DNA from: Niveibacterium sp. SC-1
Lineage (GTDB): Bacteria; Pseudomonadota; Gammaproteobacteria; Burkholderiales; Rhodocyclaceae
DNA length: 64,000 nt
Reading direction: 5' to 3'
Assembly (NCBI RefSeq): GCF_038235435.1
Contig: NZ_CP151275.1
Span: forward strand, 4,340,001 to 4,404,000
Positions 17,012 to 26,389 of the stretch are shown piece after piece. A program made the position numbers and the translations under genes. The notes beneath the pieces are model-generated. The model worked only from the letters and a program-made list of their open reading frames with translations. It was not told where the DNA came from and made no database searches. Position 1 is the stretch's first letter; each line of letters starts with the position of its first letter.

Positions 17012-19684
17012 TCACGCCGACAGCGGATTGCGTTTGTTTGCGTCCAGCTCGTACTTGGCGATCGCCTCGGCCACCTTGGCCGCGGGAATCGTGCCTTCCT
17101 CGGCGAGCGCCTTGAGCGCAGCCACCGTGACCCAGCGACGATCCACCTCGAAGTGGGCGCGCAGCTGTTCGCGGGTGTCCGAGCGACCGAAGCCGTCGGT
17201 GCCCAGCGTCACGTAGCGACGCGGCACGAAGGGGCGGATCTGCTCGGAGAAGAGCTTGATGTAGTCGGTGGCCGCAATCACCGGCCCGCTGCTGCCCTTG
17301 AGGCACTTCTCGACATGCGATTCGCGCGCCGTCTCGGTCGGATGCAGCAGGTTCCAGCGCGTGGTGTCCTGGCCGTTGCGGGCGAGCTCGTTGAAACTCG
17401 GGCAACCCCAGATGTCCGCATCCACGCCCCAGTCGTTCTTGAGCAGATCGGCCGCGGCGATGACCTCGCGGAAGATCGTGCCCGAGCCGAGCAGTTGCAC
17501 GCGCGGGCCCTTGGAGGCCGCGCCGTCGCGGAACTTGTACATGCCCTTGAGGATGTCGGGCGCGGCACCTTCGGGCATCGCCGGGTGCTCGTAGTTCTCG
17601 TTCATGACGGTGATGTAGTAGTGCACATCCTCCTGCTCCGCATACATGCGGCGCAGGCCGTCCTGCACGACCACCGCCAGTTCATAGGCGAAGGTCGGGT
17701 CGAAGGAGACGCAGTTGGGGATCATGTTCGCGAGGATCTGCGAGTGGCCGTCCTCGTGCTGCAGGCCTTCACCGTTGAGCGTGGTGCGCCCCGCGGTGCC
17801 GCCAAGCAGGAAGCCGCGGGCACGCGAGTCGCCCGCCGCCCACACCAGGTCCATGACGCGCTGATGCCCGAACATCGAGTAGTAGATGTAGAACGGGATC
17901 ATCGGCACGTTGTGCACCGAGTAGGAGGTCGCAGCGGCGATCCAGGAGCTCATCGCGCCGGCTTCGTTGATGCCTTCCTGCAGCACCTGGCCGTCGCGGC
18001 TCTCCTTGTAGAACATCAGCTGGTCGTGGTCCTGCGGCACATAGTTCTGGCCGAACTGGTTCCAGATGCCGAACTGGCGGAACATGCCTTCCATGCCGAA
18101 GGTGCGCGATTCGTCCGGGACGATGGGCACCACGTGGCGGCCGACGTTCTTGTCCTTGAGCAGGGTCGACAGGATGCGCACGAAGGCCATCGTGGTCGAG
18201 AACTCGCGGCCTTCGCCGGACGCCTTCAACTGCGCCTCGAAAGCCTCGATCCCCGGCACGGCCAGCGTGTCACCCTTGGCGCGACGCACCGGCAGGTAGC
18301 CGCCCAGATCCTGGCGGCGGGCACGCATGTAAGTCAGTTCGGGCGAGCCTTCCTCGAACTTGATGTAGGGCATCTCGTCGACCTTGTCGTCGGCGACGGG
18401 GATGTCGAAGCGGTCGCGGAATCGCAGCAGCGATTCGTGCGTCATCTTCTTCTGCTGGTGGGTGATGTTCTGTGCCTCGCCCGAAGCGCCCATGCCGAAG
18501 CCCTTGATGGTCTTGGCGAGGATCAGGGTCGGCTGGCCGGTCGTTTCGGTGGCGGCCTTGTAGGCGGTGAAGACCTTGAAGATGTCATGGCCGCCGCGGT
18601 TCAGGCGCCAGATGTCATCGTCGGTCCAGTCGGCCACCATCGCCTTGAGTTCAGGCGTGTTGAAGAAGAACTCGCGCACGTACGCGCCGTCCTTCGACTT
18701 GAAGGTCTGGTACTCGCCGTCGACCGCTTCCATCATGCGCTTCTGCAGCAGGCCGTTGGTGTCACGCGCCAGCAGCGCATCCCAGTGGGTGCCCCAGATC
18801 AGCTTGATGACGTTCCAGCCCGCGCCGCGGAATTCGCCTTCGAGCTCCTGGATCACCTTGCCGTTGCCGCGCACCGGACCATCCAGGCGCTGCAGGTTGC
18901 AGTTGATGACGAAGACCAGGTTGTCGAGCTGTTCGCGGCCGGCCACGCCGATCGCGCCCTTGGAGTCGACCTCGTCCATCTCGCCGTCGCCGAGGAAGGC
19001 CCAGACCTTGCGGCCCGCCGTCTTGGCGAGGTTGCGGTTGTCCAGGTACTTCATGAAGCGCGCCTGGTAGATCGCCTGCAGCGGTCCCAGGCCCATCGAG
19101 ACGGTCGGGAACTGCCAGAAATCCGGCATCAGCCAGGGGTGCGGATAGGACGAAAGGCCCTTGCCTTCGACTTCCTGGCGGAAGCTGTCGAGCTGTTCGT
19201 CGGAGATGCGGCCGAGCATGTGCGCGCGGGCGTACACGCCCGTGATGGAGTGGCCCTGGAAGAAGATCAGGTCGCCACCGTCCGCGTTGGCGGGCGACTT
19301 CCAGAACCAGTTGAAGCCGACTTCGTAGAGCGTCGCCGCCGAGGCGTAGGAGGCGATGTGGCCGCCCACGTTGGTGTGCTTGTTGGCACGCACCACCATC
19401 GCCATCGCGTTCCAGCGCAGGAAGGCCTGGATGCGGTTTTCCAGCGCGGTGTCGCCCGGGTACTTGGGCTGCAGCGCGGCGGGGATGGTGTTGATGTAGG
19501 CCGTGTTGGCGCTATAGGGGATGTCGGCACCTTGCTGGCGCGCCGCTTCGATCAGGCGTTCGAGCAGGTAGTGCGCGCGCTCCGGTCCTTCCTTGGCGAT
19601 GACACCTGCAAGTGCATCGAGCCATTCCTGGGTTTCCTGCGCGTCCGCGTCGGACTGCAACAGCACGTTGGGCAAAGCAGCCAT
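17012..19684 (-). CDS. aceE: Pyruvate dehydrogenase E1 component, homodimeric type
   Basis: Thiamine-diphosphate enzyme of 890 residues that decarboxylates pyruvate and acetylates the lipoyl groups of AceF. The length matches the E. coli-type single-chain E1 (887). The ThDP-binding motif begins GDGEMDE near residue 230 and runs to VINCNLQ. The protein opens MAALPNVLLQSDADAQETQEW, a family-typical N-terminus. AAGGAG lies upstream of the ATG. First gene of the operon; its leader contains an 8-bp GC hairpin at 19729-19750. Confidence 0.96.
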   Translation of the reverse strand: MAALPNVLLQSDADAQETQEWLDALAGVIAKEGPERAHYLLERLIEAARQQGADIPYSANTAYINTIPAALQPKYPGDTALENRIQAFLRWNAMAMVVRANKHTNVGGHIASYASAATLYEVGFNWFWKSPANADGGDLIFFQGHSITGVYARAHMLGRISDEQLDSFRQEVEGKGLSSYPHPWLMPDFWQFPTVSMGLGPLQAIYQARFMKYLDNRNLAKTAGRKVWAFLGDGEMDEVDSKGAIGVAGREQLDNLVFVINCNLQRLDGPVRGNGKVIQELEGEFRGAGWNVIKLIWGTHWDALLARDTNGLLQKRMMEAVDGEYQTFKSKDGAYVREFFFNTPELKAMVADWTDDDIWRLNRGGHDIFKVFTAYKAATETTGQPTLILAKTIKGFGMGASGEAQNITHQQKKMTHESLLRFRDRFDIPVADDKVDEMPYIKFEEGSPELTYMRARRQDLGGYLPVRRAKGDTLAVPGIEAFEAQLKASGEGREFSTTMAFVRILSTLLKDKNVGRHVVPIVPDESRTFGMEGMFRQFGIWNQFGQNYVPQDHDQLMFYKESRDGQVLQEGINEAGAMSSWIAAATSYSVHNVPMIPFYIYYSMFGHQRVMDLVWAAGDSRARGFLLGGTAGRTTLNGEGLQHEDGHSQILANMIPNCVSFDPTFAYELAVVVQDGLRRMYAEQEDVHYYITVMNENYEHPAMPEGAAPDILKGMYKFRDGAASKGPRVQLLGSGTIFREVIAAADLLKNDWGVDADIWGCPSFNELARNGQDTTRWNLLHPTETARESHVEKCLKGSSGPVIAATDYIKLFSEQIRPFVPRRYVTLGTDGFGRSDTREQLRAHFEVDRRWVTVAALKALAEEGTIPAAKVAEAIAKYELDANKRNPLSA

Positions 19685-20202
19685 CGGTGCCTACTCCTTA
19701 CTGTGTGTATGCCTGGCAATCGAAGAAACGCCGCCCTGAAACGGGCGGCGCCAAGGGCCTCTGCAAGTCGGAATTCTAGCTCTCGCTCGCAAGCAAGACA
19801 GACCCCGACCCGGGTTCAATTTCAAAAGATAAAACAGCCTTGCGCATTGTGCAACGAGAAAAGAACCTGCAGAGGCAGCTTATGCAGGCACTTTGGCACT
19901 CGCAAGTGATTGATGCGGCGCGACATTTTCTTTGCGCATCGCGAAACGCCCTCTCAATCAACGTGTCCAACCTGACGCGGAATGTGTGTTTTGAGCCTTC
20001 TGGCTGGATGAGAAGACGTCAGTCAAGCTCTTGCGCAGCGCGGCGAGAAATCCGTCGGAACGAGGCCGGGAATGCCATTCGCAAATCGGCGCAGACGCCA
20101 CGAACCGGGCGCCGGGTGCCTCCACCGAGGCGCAAAAAAAACCGCTCGCCCCCCGAAAGTCGGGCTCGGCTATCCTTCTGACGCCCGTTCCCGAAGTCCG
20201 CC
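19685..20202. other. Divergent intergenic region between aceE and the sensor kinase
   Basis: About 520 bases with no believable gene. It holds the aceE leader hairpin (19729-19736 with 19743-19750) without a T-tract, and a minus-strand -10-like TAGAAT (complement of 19773-19778) with no good -35. The stretch 19800-20000 is clearly less GC-rich than its surroundings, as expected for promoter DNA. An A-run lies at about 20137-20144, before the kinase gene. I saw no recognisable operator. Confidence 0.5.
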
Positions 20203-22920
20203 ATGCCCGCCCAAGCCCGCCCCGCCGACCGTAGCGCCATCCCCGGCCGCCTCTACTGGACCGCGCCCTACCTCGCCGTGGTCATTTTTGCCCTGGCGAT
20301 GCTCACGATCGTCGGGATCCTGCAGACGCGCGAGCACGAGGTCGAGCGCACGGCCCTCCTGCGCGACGTGCAGTGGGCGGAGCGCTCGATGCAGACCCAT
20401 CTGGTGGGCAACGAGGAGTTCCTCTCCCAGCTCGCCCACGACATCGCGGCCAACGAAGTCAACGCGGAGATGTTCCGCTACCGCGCCAACCAGTACCTGG
20501 CCAACAACGCCGAACTGGTCAGCGTGGCCTGGGTTTCGCCCGCCGGCGAGATCCGCTGGACGGCCCCGGGCGACAACTTCGACGGGCTGCCCAACGAGGG
20601 CCTGACGGCCGCCCAGGGCCAGGTCGCCCGCCATGCCCGCGAACTCGGACGCGCCGCCTACGGGCAGCCCTACCGCAATGCGCAGGGCCGGCCGCTGATG
20701 GAAGTTTTCGTGCCGGTGCAACGCGGCCGCTCCGCCTACGGCATGGTCTTCGCGGTGTATTCCATTGAGGGCCTGCTGCACCACCTGGTGCCGCCGTGGT
20801 TCTCCGACAAGTACCACCTCTCGATGATCGAGGGCAGCGGCGACGAGCTGGTGGCCAACCGCATGGCACGCGGGCTGATCCCCAATCTGACCTCGCTGAT
20901 CGTCTTCGATCCTCCTGGCAACGGCCTTGCCCTGCGCGCTACCGCCATCCAGAGCGACAGCGATCTGCCTACCGGCCTGCCGGTGATGCTGATCGTCGGC
21001 CTGTCGGTGATCGTGTTCTGGAGCCTGTGGGCCTTGCGCGGCCACATGCTCAAGCGGGCGCGCGTCGAACGCGAGCGCGACCAGCTCTTCAACGTCTCAC
21101 TCGACATGCTCTGCACCCTCACGCTGGAGGGGCGCTACCGGCGCCTCAACCCCGCTTTCTCGCGCGTGCTCGGCTACCCCACCGAGAAGCTCTTCGGCGC
21201 CCTGCTGCTGGACCTGGTGCATCCGGAAGACCAGCCCCAGGCCGAACGCGCGATGCGGGCGCTGTCCTTCGGTGAGGCCAGCACCTTCGAAGCCCGCCTG
21301 CGCTGCGCCGACGGTCGCTACAAGTGGCTGGTGTGGAACGCCAACCCGGTACCCGAGGACCAGGTCATCTACGCCGTGGCGCATGACGTCACCGGCCGCA
21401 AGACCACCGAGGAAGCCTGGCGCGCGGAGTCCGCCTTCCGCAAGGCGATGGAGGAATCCGTGCGCACCGGCTTGCGCGCCACCGACCTGAACGGCCGCAT
21501 CATTTATGTGAACCCCGCCTTCTGCCAGATGGTGGGCTTCGCCGCCCACGAGCTGATCGGCATCACCGCGCCCTTCCCCTACTGGCCCGAAGAGTTCCGC
21601 TCTTCCCACTGGCAGACGCTCGAACGCTCGCTCTCCGGCGAGACGCCGCCCGACGGGCTGGAGATCAAGATCCGCCGCAAGGACGGCACGCCCATCGACG
21701 TGCGCCTGATGGTCTCGCCGCTGATCGACGGCAGCGGCGCGCAGACCGGCTGGATGGCGGCGATGAGCGACGTCACCGAATCCAAGCGCATCCGCGCCGA
21801 GTTGCAGGCCGCGCACGAGCGCTTCGTCGCGGTCCTCGACGGGCTGGACACAGCCGTGTTCGTGGCCGATGCGCAGAGTGAACGCATCCTCTACGCCAAC
21901 GGCGCCTTCGAGACGCTCTTCGGCCCGCGGCCGCAGGGCCGCAGCACCCAGGAACTCGCACTGCCGCAGCCCGAAGCCAGCGAGTACAGCGTCGATCCGA
22001 AGACCTTGCAGCCGCAGGACCTGCCGCGCGAACTCTTCGATGGCCAGCTCCAGCATGCCGCGAGCGGGCGCTGGTACCACCTGCGCGAGCGGGCGAGCCG
22101 CTGGGTGGACGGCAGCATCGTGCGCATCGCGGTGGCCACCGACATCACCGACCGCCGCGAGGTCGAGGAGCTCAACCGCCAGCAGGAAGAACGCCTGCAG
22201 CGCAATGCGCGCCTCATCACCATGGGCGAGATGGCCTCGACGCTCGCGCATGAACTCAACCAGCCGCTCTCGGCCATCGCCAACTACAGCTCCGGCTGCG
22301 TCAATCGCCTGCAGAGCGGCCGCTACAAGCCGGAGGAGCTGCTCGCCGCGATGCAGAAGGCCAGCCACCAGGCCGACCGCGCCGGCAAGATCATCCGCCG
22401 CATTCGCGACTTCGTGCGCAAGAGCGAGCCGCGTCGCGCGCCGGTGGCCCTGTCCGCCATCGTCGAGGATGCGCTGGGCTTCGCCGAAATCGACGCGCAC
22501 AAGCACGGCGTGCGGATCGAGAACCGCATCAGCGCCGACCTGCCGCCGGTGTCGGCCGACCGCATCATGATCGAGCAGGTGGTGCTCAATCTGGTGAAGA
22601 ACGGCATCGAGGCCATGCAGGACAACCTGCCCGAGCGGCGCCGCGTGCTGGGGCTTTCCGCTCGCCAGGTCGACCGCCAGCTGGAGATCTCGATCTCGGA
22701 CACCGGGCCGGGCGTTGGCGCGGCCGAGCGCGAGATCCTCTTCACCGCCTTTTACACGACCAAGCAGGAAGGCATGGGCATGGGGCTTTCCATCTGCCGC
22801 TCCATCGTCGAATATCACAACGGTCGCCTCTGGCTCGATGCCAACCCGGAAGGCGGCAGCATCTTCCGCTTCACCCTGCCTACGGAGCCTGCTCTTGAGT
22901 ACCACACCGAGCCCGCATGA
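20203..22920 (+). CDS. Membrane-bound PAS-domain sensor histidine kinase (FixL-like)
   Basis: Sensor kinase of 905 residues. Hydrophobic segments at about 22-42 and 262-282 bracket a ~220-residue periplasmic sensor region. Three PAS domains follow (about 300-405, 415-530, 545-665), each ending in a V-T-x-R/K or D-I-T-D-R type PAC tail. The HisKA phosphoacceptor is H683 in AHELNQPLSAIANY. The HATPase region has NLVKNGIEAM, DTGPGVG and GMGMGLSICRSIVE. No heme-binding claim is possible from the sequence. The gene overlaps the response-regulator gene by 26 bases, so the two form a translationally coupled two-component system. Signal unknown; position beside aceE suggests, but does not show, a link to carbon or redox state. 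Confidence 0.9.
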   Translation: MPAQARPADRSAIPGRLYWTAPYLAVVIFALAMLTIVGILQTREHEVERTALLRDVQWAERSMQTHLVGNEEFLSQLAHDIAANEVNAEMFRYRANQYLANNAELVSVAWVSPAGEIRWTAPGDNFDGLPNEGLTAAQGQVARHARELGRAAYGQPYRNAQGRPLMEVFVPVQRGRSAYGMVFAVYSIEGLLHHLVPPWFSDKYHLSMIEGSGDELVANRMARGLIPNLTSLIVFDPPGNGLALRATAIQSDSDLPTGLPVMLIVGLSVIVFWSLWALRGHMLKRARVERERDQLFNVSLDMLCTLTLEGRYRRLNPAFSRVLGYPTEKLFGALLLDLVHPEDQPQAERAMRALSFGEASTFEARLRCADGRYKWLVWNANPVPEDQVIYAVAHDVTGRKTTEEAWRAESAFRKAMEESVRTGLRATDLNGRIIYVNPAFCQMVGFAAHELIGITAPFPYWPEEFRSSHWQTLERSLSGETPPDGLEIKIRRKDGTPIDVRLMVSPLIDGSGAQTGWMAAMSDVTESKRIRAELQAAHERFVAVLDGLDTAVFVADAQSERILYANGAFETLFGPRPQGRSTQELALPQPEASEYSVDPKTLQPQDLPRELFDGQLQHAASGRWYHLRERASRWVDGSIVRIAVATDITDRREVEELNRQQEERLQRNARLITMGEMASTLAHELNQPLSAIANYSSGCVNRLQSGRYKPEELLAAMQKASHQADRAGKIIRRIRDFVRKSEPRRAPVALSAIVEDALGFAEIDAHKHGVRIENRISADLPPVSADRIMIEQVVLNLVKNGIEAMQDNLPERRRVLGLSARQVDRQLEISISDTGPGVGAAEREILFTAFYTTKQEGMGMGLSICRSIVEYHNGRLWLDANPEGGSIFRFTLPTEPALEYHTEPA

Positions 22921-23539
22921 ACAGACGGTGCACATCGTCGACGACGATGAAGCGCTGCGCGACTCCCTGATCTGGTTGCTGGAGTCGGAGGGCCACACGG
23001 TCGCCACCTACGCCTCCGGCGAGGAATTCCTGCAGGCCTGGACGCCGGAACTCTCCGGGTGCCTGCTGCTCGACGTGCGCATGCCCGGCATGAGCGGCCT
23101 CGAAATCTTCGATCGCCTGATCGCGCTCCACAACACCCTGCCGGTGATCTTCATCACCGGCCACGGTGACGTACCGATGGCCGTGTCCGCGCTCAAGCGC
23201 GGTGCCGCGGACTTCATCGAGAAGCCCTTCAACGACCGCGACATGCTCAAGCTGATCGAGCAGTCGCTGGCGCAGGCACGCGAGCAGGCAGCCAGCCGCG
23301 AGGCGGGCGCGGCCACCGCACGCCGCATCGAAGCGCTCACCAGCCGTGAGCGCGAGGTGCTGCAACTCATCGTCGGCGGCCGGCTCAACAAGCAGATCGC
23401 CGACGAACTGGGGATCAGCATCAAGACGGTGGAGGTGCACCGCGCCCGGGTGATGGAAAAGATGGGCGTCGAATCCCTGGCCGAACTCGTCCAATTGGTG
23501 CTGGCCGCCGAAAGCGGTCGCACGGCGGTGCGGGCCTGA
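22895..23539 (+). CDS. FixJ/NarL-type response regulator
   Basis: Response regulator of 214 residues paired with the kinase upstream. The receiver domain has acidic D16-D18 (VDDDEA), phosphoacceptor D60 (LLLDVRMPG) and K110 (FIEKPF). The C-terminal LuxR-type helix-turn-helix contains LTSREREVLQLIVGG and GISIKTVEVHRARVMEKMG. I chose a TTG start at 22895: GGAG lies seven bases upstream, and it gives MSTTPSPHEQTVHIVDDD, a normal receiver N-terminus. No ATG or GTG with a ribosome-binding site gives a complete receiver. The overlap with the kinase implies coupled translation. Confidence 0.88.
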   Translation: MSTTPSPHEQTVHIVDDDEALRDSLIWLLESEGHTVATYASGEEFLQAWTPELSGCLLLDVRMPGMSGLEIFDRLIALHNTLPVIFITGHGDVPMAVSALKRGAADFIEKPFNDRDMLKLIEQSLAQAREQAASREAGAATARRIEALTSREREVLQLIVGGRLNKQIADELGISIKTVEVHRARVMEKMGVESLAELVQLVLAAESGRTAVRA

Positions 23540-23571
23540 GCAGACACCGGCCGCACCACTGCGATTGCGCC

Positions 23572-23600
23572 TTCCGGCTCCGCGAGGCGGGTGGTAGACT
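23572..23600 (+). promoter_or_regulatory. Possible sigma-70 promoter of folD
   Basis: A weak -35 (TTCCGG, 23572-23577) and a fair -10 (TAGACT, 23595-23600) are 17 bases apart, upstream of folD and after the regulator stop. Pattern match only. Confidence 0.3.
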
Positions 23601-23684
23601 GCGCGGTTTTCCTGAATATTCCGGCACTTAGCACGGACGCGTTCCGCAAGTCCTGCGCCGCCGCACGCCACCGAAAGGCCCTCA

Positions 23685-24542
23685 ATGACCGCACGCATCC
23701 TGGATGGCAAGGCCATTGCCGAAAAAGTGCGCGAAGACATCGCGCAGAAGGCTGCCCAACTCATCGCCCAAGGCACCACGCCCTGCCTCGCGGTGATCCT
23801 CGTCGGCAGCGATCCGGCCTCCGCCGTCTACGTGCGTAACAAGGTCGCGGCCTGCGAGAAGGCGGGCTTCCGCTCACTCAAGTTTGAATACGCCGCCGAC
23901 GTGGCGCCCGAAGTGGTCTTCGGCAAGATCGCCGAACTCAATGCCGACGCCAGCGTGCACGGCATCCTGGTGCAGCTCCCGCTGCCGCCGCAGTTCGACG
24001 CCGACAAGGTGCTCGAAGCGGTGAGCGCAGAGAAGGATGTGGACGGCTTCCACGCCGAGAACTTCGGCATGCTGCTGCAAGGCCGCGAGAGCTTCTATCC
24101 CTGCACGCCCTGGGGCGTGATGAAGATGCTGGAAGTCAGCGGCGTAGAGGTTCAGGGCAAGGACGCGGTGGTGATCGGGCGGTCGAACATCGTCGGCAAG
24201 CCGATGGCCGTGATGCTGCTCACCGCCGGCGCCACCGTCACCGTCTGCCATTCCAAGACGAAGGATCTCGCCGGTCATGTGAAGCGCGCGGACATCGTGG
24301 TCGCCGCGATCGGCAAGCCGCGCTTTGTCACCGCCGACATGATCAAGCCCGGTGCCGTGGTGATCGACGTGGGCGTCAATCGACTCCCTGACGGGAAACT
24401 CTGCGGCGACGTGGATTTCGCCGGCGCGAGTGAAGTGGCCTCGCTGATCACGCCGGTACCCGGCGGCGTCGGCCCGATGACCATCACCATGTTGCTCGGC
24501 AACACCCTGCTTTCCGCGCAACGCGCGGCCGCCCGCGGCTGA
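23685..24542 (+). CDS. folD: Bifunctional methylenetetrahydrofolate dehydrogenase/cyclohydrolase
   Basis: Cytoplasmic enzyme of 285 residues interconverting 5,10-methylene-, methenyl- and 10-formyl-tetrahydrofolate, supplying formyl groups for purine synthesis. The family signature blocks are present: [17 protein letters not shown] with the catalytic lysine region, [16 protein letters not shown], and the NADP-binding [14 protein letters not shown]. The C-terminal PGGVGPMTI block is complete. Length is typical. It is followed closely by purE and purK, so this is a one-carbon and purine block. Confidence 0.97.
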   Translation: MTARILDGKAIAEKVREDIAQKAAQLIAQGTTPCLAVILVGSDPASAVYVRNKVAACEKAGFRSLKFEYAADVAPEVVFGKIAELNADASVHGILVQLPLPPQFDADKVLEAVSAEKDVDGFHAENFGMLLQGRESFYPCTPWGVMKMLEVSGVEVQGKDAVVIGRSNIVGKPMAVMLLTAGATVTVCHSKTKDLAGHVKRADIVVAAIGKPRFVTADMIKPGAVVIDVGVNRLPDGKLCGDVDFAGASEVASLITPVPGGVGPMTITMLLGNTLLSAQRAAARG

Positions 24543-24564
24543 ACGGTTTCAGCCGCCCGCTCCG

Positions 24565-25071
24565 ATGGACAACACAATGAACGAACAACCCGTAGTCGGC
24601 ATCGTCATGGGCTCCAATTCCGACTGGCCCACCCTGCAGGCCGCCGCCCGCCTGCTGGAAGAGTTCGGCGTGGCCTATGAGGCCCGCGTGGTCTCCGCCC
24701 ACCGCACGCCCGACCTGATGTTCGAATACGCGGAATCCGCCCGCGACCGCGGCATCAAGGCGATCATCGCCGGTGCCGGCGGCGCCGCCCACCTGCCCGG
24801 CATGCTGGCCGCCAAGACCACCGTGCCGGTGCTTGGCGTTCCGGTGCAGAGCAAGGCGCTCTCCGGCCTGGATTCGCTCTACTCCATCGTGCAGATGCCC
24901 AAGGGCATCCCGGTCGCGACCTTCGCCATCGGTGAAGCCGGCGCCGCCAACGCCGCACTCTTCGCCGTGGCGATGCTCGCCAACGAGAACAGCCGCCTCG
25001 CCCTCATGCTCGAAGCCTTCCGCGCCAAGCAGACGCAGACCGTGCTCGAGATGAAGCTCGACCCCGCCTGA
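24565..25071 (+). CDS. purE: N5-carboxyaminoimidazole ribonucleotide mutase
   Basis: Class I PurE of 168 residues (M1 at 24565; a second ATG at 24577 is possible). It moves the carboxyl group of N5-CAIR to carbon to give CAIR in purine synthesis. Recognised by [13 protein letters not shown] at the N-terminus, [21 protein letters not shown] and [15 protein letters not shown], all active-site segments. It precedes purK by 51 bases and works directly after it in the pathway. Confidence 0.96.
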   Translation: MDNTMNEQPVVGIVMGSNSDWPTLQAAARLLEEFGVAYEARVVSAHRTPDLMFEYAESARDRGIKAIIAGAGGAAHLPGMLAAKTTVPVLGVPVQSKALSGLDSLYSIVQMPKGIPVATFAIGEAGAANAALFAVAMLANENSRLALMLEAFRAKQTQTVLEMKLDPA

Positions 25072-25122
25072 ACCCGGCCCGCCGGCACGCCCCCGCGGCA
25101 TGTCGGCCCCCAGCCCTAGCCG

Positions 25123-26310
25123 ATGCAAGCTTCCATGTCTCCGATTCTTCCTCCCGCCACCCTGGGCATGCTGGGCGGCGGCCAGCTCGGCCGCTTCTTC
25201 GTACTCGCCGCTCACGAGATGGGCTACAAGGTCTGGGTGCTCGATCCCGATCCCAACGCGCCCGCCGCGCGCGAGGCCGACCGCCACCTTCAGGCCGCCT
25301 TCGACGATCTCGCCGCGCTCGACCAGCTCGCGGCCGGCTGCGCGGCAGTCACCACCGAATTCGAGAATGTGCCGGCGAGCACACTGGAATACCTCGCCAA
25401 GTTCCTCCCGGTGCACCCCTCCGCCGACGCCGTGGCGATCTGCCAGAACCGCGTCGCGGAGAAGACCTTCCTCGCCAGCAACGGCATCCCGCATGCGGCC
25501 TTCGCACCGATCAACAGCGAGGACGACCTGCGCAAGACGGGTGACGAACTGTTCCCCGGCATCCTGAAGGTTGCGCGCTTTGGCTACGACGGCAAGGGCC
25601 AGGCCCGCGTCGCCAATCGCGAGGAAGCGATCGCCGCCTTCCAGGGTTTCGGCCGCGAAGCCTGCGTGCTGGAGCAGATGCTCACGCTCGACTACGAGGT
25701 CTCGGTCGTGCTCGCGCGTGATCAGCAGGGCAAGGTGAAGTGCTTCCCTACCGCGGAGAACCAGCATGCCCGCGGCATCCTCGACGTTTCCATCGCGCCT
25801 GCGCGCAGCTCGGCCTGCCAGCGTGACAGCGCCGAGGAATGGGCCGAGCGCATCGCCGAGAAGCTCGCCTACGTCGGCACGCTGGGCGTGGAGTTCTTCG
25901 TCTCGCGCGGCGAGCTCTATGTGAACGAGATGGCGCCGCGCCCGCACAACAGCGGCCACTACACGATCGACGCCTGCGTCACCGACCAGTTCGGCCAGCA
26001 GGTCCGCGCGCTCGCCGGCCTGCCCCTGGGCGATGCGCGTGCACATTCGGCCGCGGTGATGGTGAACCTGCTCGGCGACATCTGGTACGACGCCAGCCAG
26101 CCCGGCCCGGACAGGCACGGCCACTACCGCGAGCCCGACTGGAATGCGCTGCTCTCAATCCCGAACCTGAAGCTGCATCTGTACGGCAAGCATCACGCCC
26201 GCCCCGGCCGCAAGATGGGTCACTTCACCGTACTCGACGCCGATCCGGCCAAGGCGCTGGAGACCGCACTCGCGGCGCGTGCGGCGATCGGCATCCAGGA
26301 CGAGGCCTGA
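25123..26310 (+). CDS. purK: N5-carboxyaminoimidazole ribonucleotide synthase
   Basis: ATP-grasp enzyme of 395 residues that carboxylates AIR with bicarbonate and ATP, making the substrate of PurE. GMLGGGQLGRF near residue 15 is the family N-terminal motif. The central grasp region shows KVARFGYDGKGQ and EQMLTLDYEVSV, and NEMAPRPHNSGHYTIDAC carries metal and substrate ligands. A second ATG at 25135 is possible. The gene ends at a bidirectional terminator. Confidence 0.96.
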   Translation: MQASMSPILPPATLGMLGGGQLGRFFVLAAHEMGYKVWVLDPDPNAPAAREADRHLQAAFDDLAALDQLAAGCAAVTTEFENVPASTLEYLAKFLPVHPSADAVAICQNRVAEKTFLASNGIPHAAFAPINSEDDLRKTGDELFPGILKVARFGYDGKGQARVANREEAIAAFQGFGREACVLEQMLTLDYEVSVVLARDQQGKVKCFPTAENQHARGILDVSIAPARSSACQRDSAEEWAERIAEKLAYVGTLGVEFFVSRGELYVNEMAPRPHNSGHYTIDACVTDQFGQQVRALAGLPLGDARAHSAAVMVNLLGDIWYDASQPGPDRHGHYREPDWNALLSIPNLKLHLYGKHHARPGRKMGHFTVLDADPAKALETALAARAAIGIQDEA

Positions 26311-26343
26311 GATCGCGGCCTCGCAAGACGAAACGCAGGACAA

Positions 26344-26371
26344 AAAAAGGGAGCCGAATGGCTCCCTTTTT
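26344..26371. terminator. Bidirectional terminator between purK and the GH3 gene
   Basis: A 12-bp stem (26344-26355 with 26360-26371) has a GAAT loop, with an A-run on the left and a T-run on the right. It serves both convergent genes. Confidence 0.9.
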
Positions 26372-26389
26372 CATTCACGCGATCCGCAC

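Noticed and set aside
15053..19909. A continuous 1618-codon open frame on the plus strand opposite aceE, aceF and lpdA
   Set aside because: It is purely antisense to three well-supported genes. It has a His/Gly/Arg/Asp-rich composition typical of shadow frames in high-GC DNA, and no recognisable domain.
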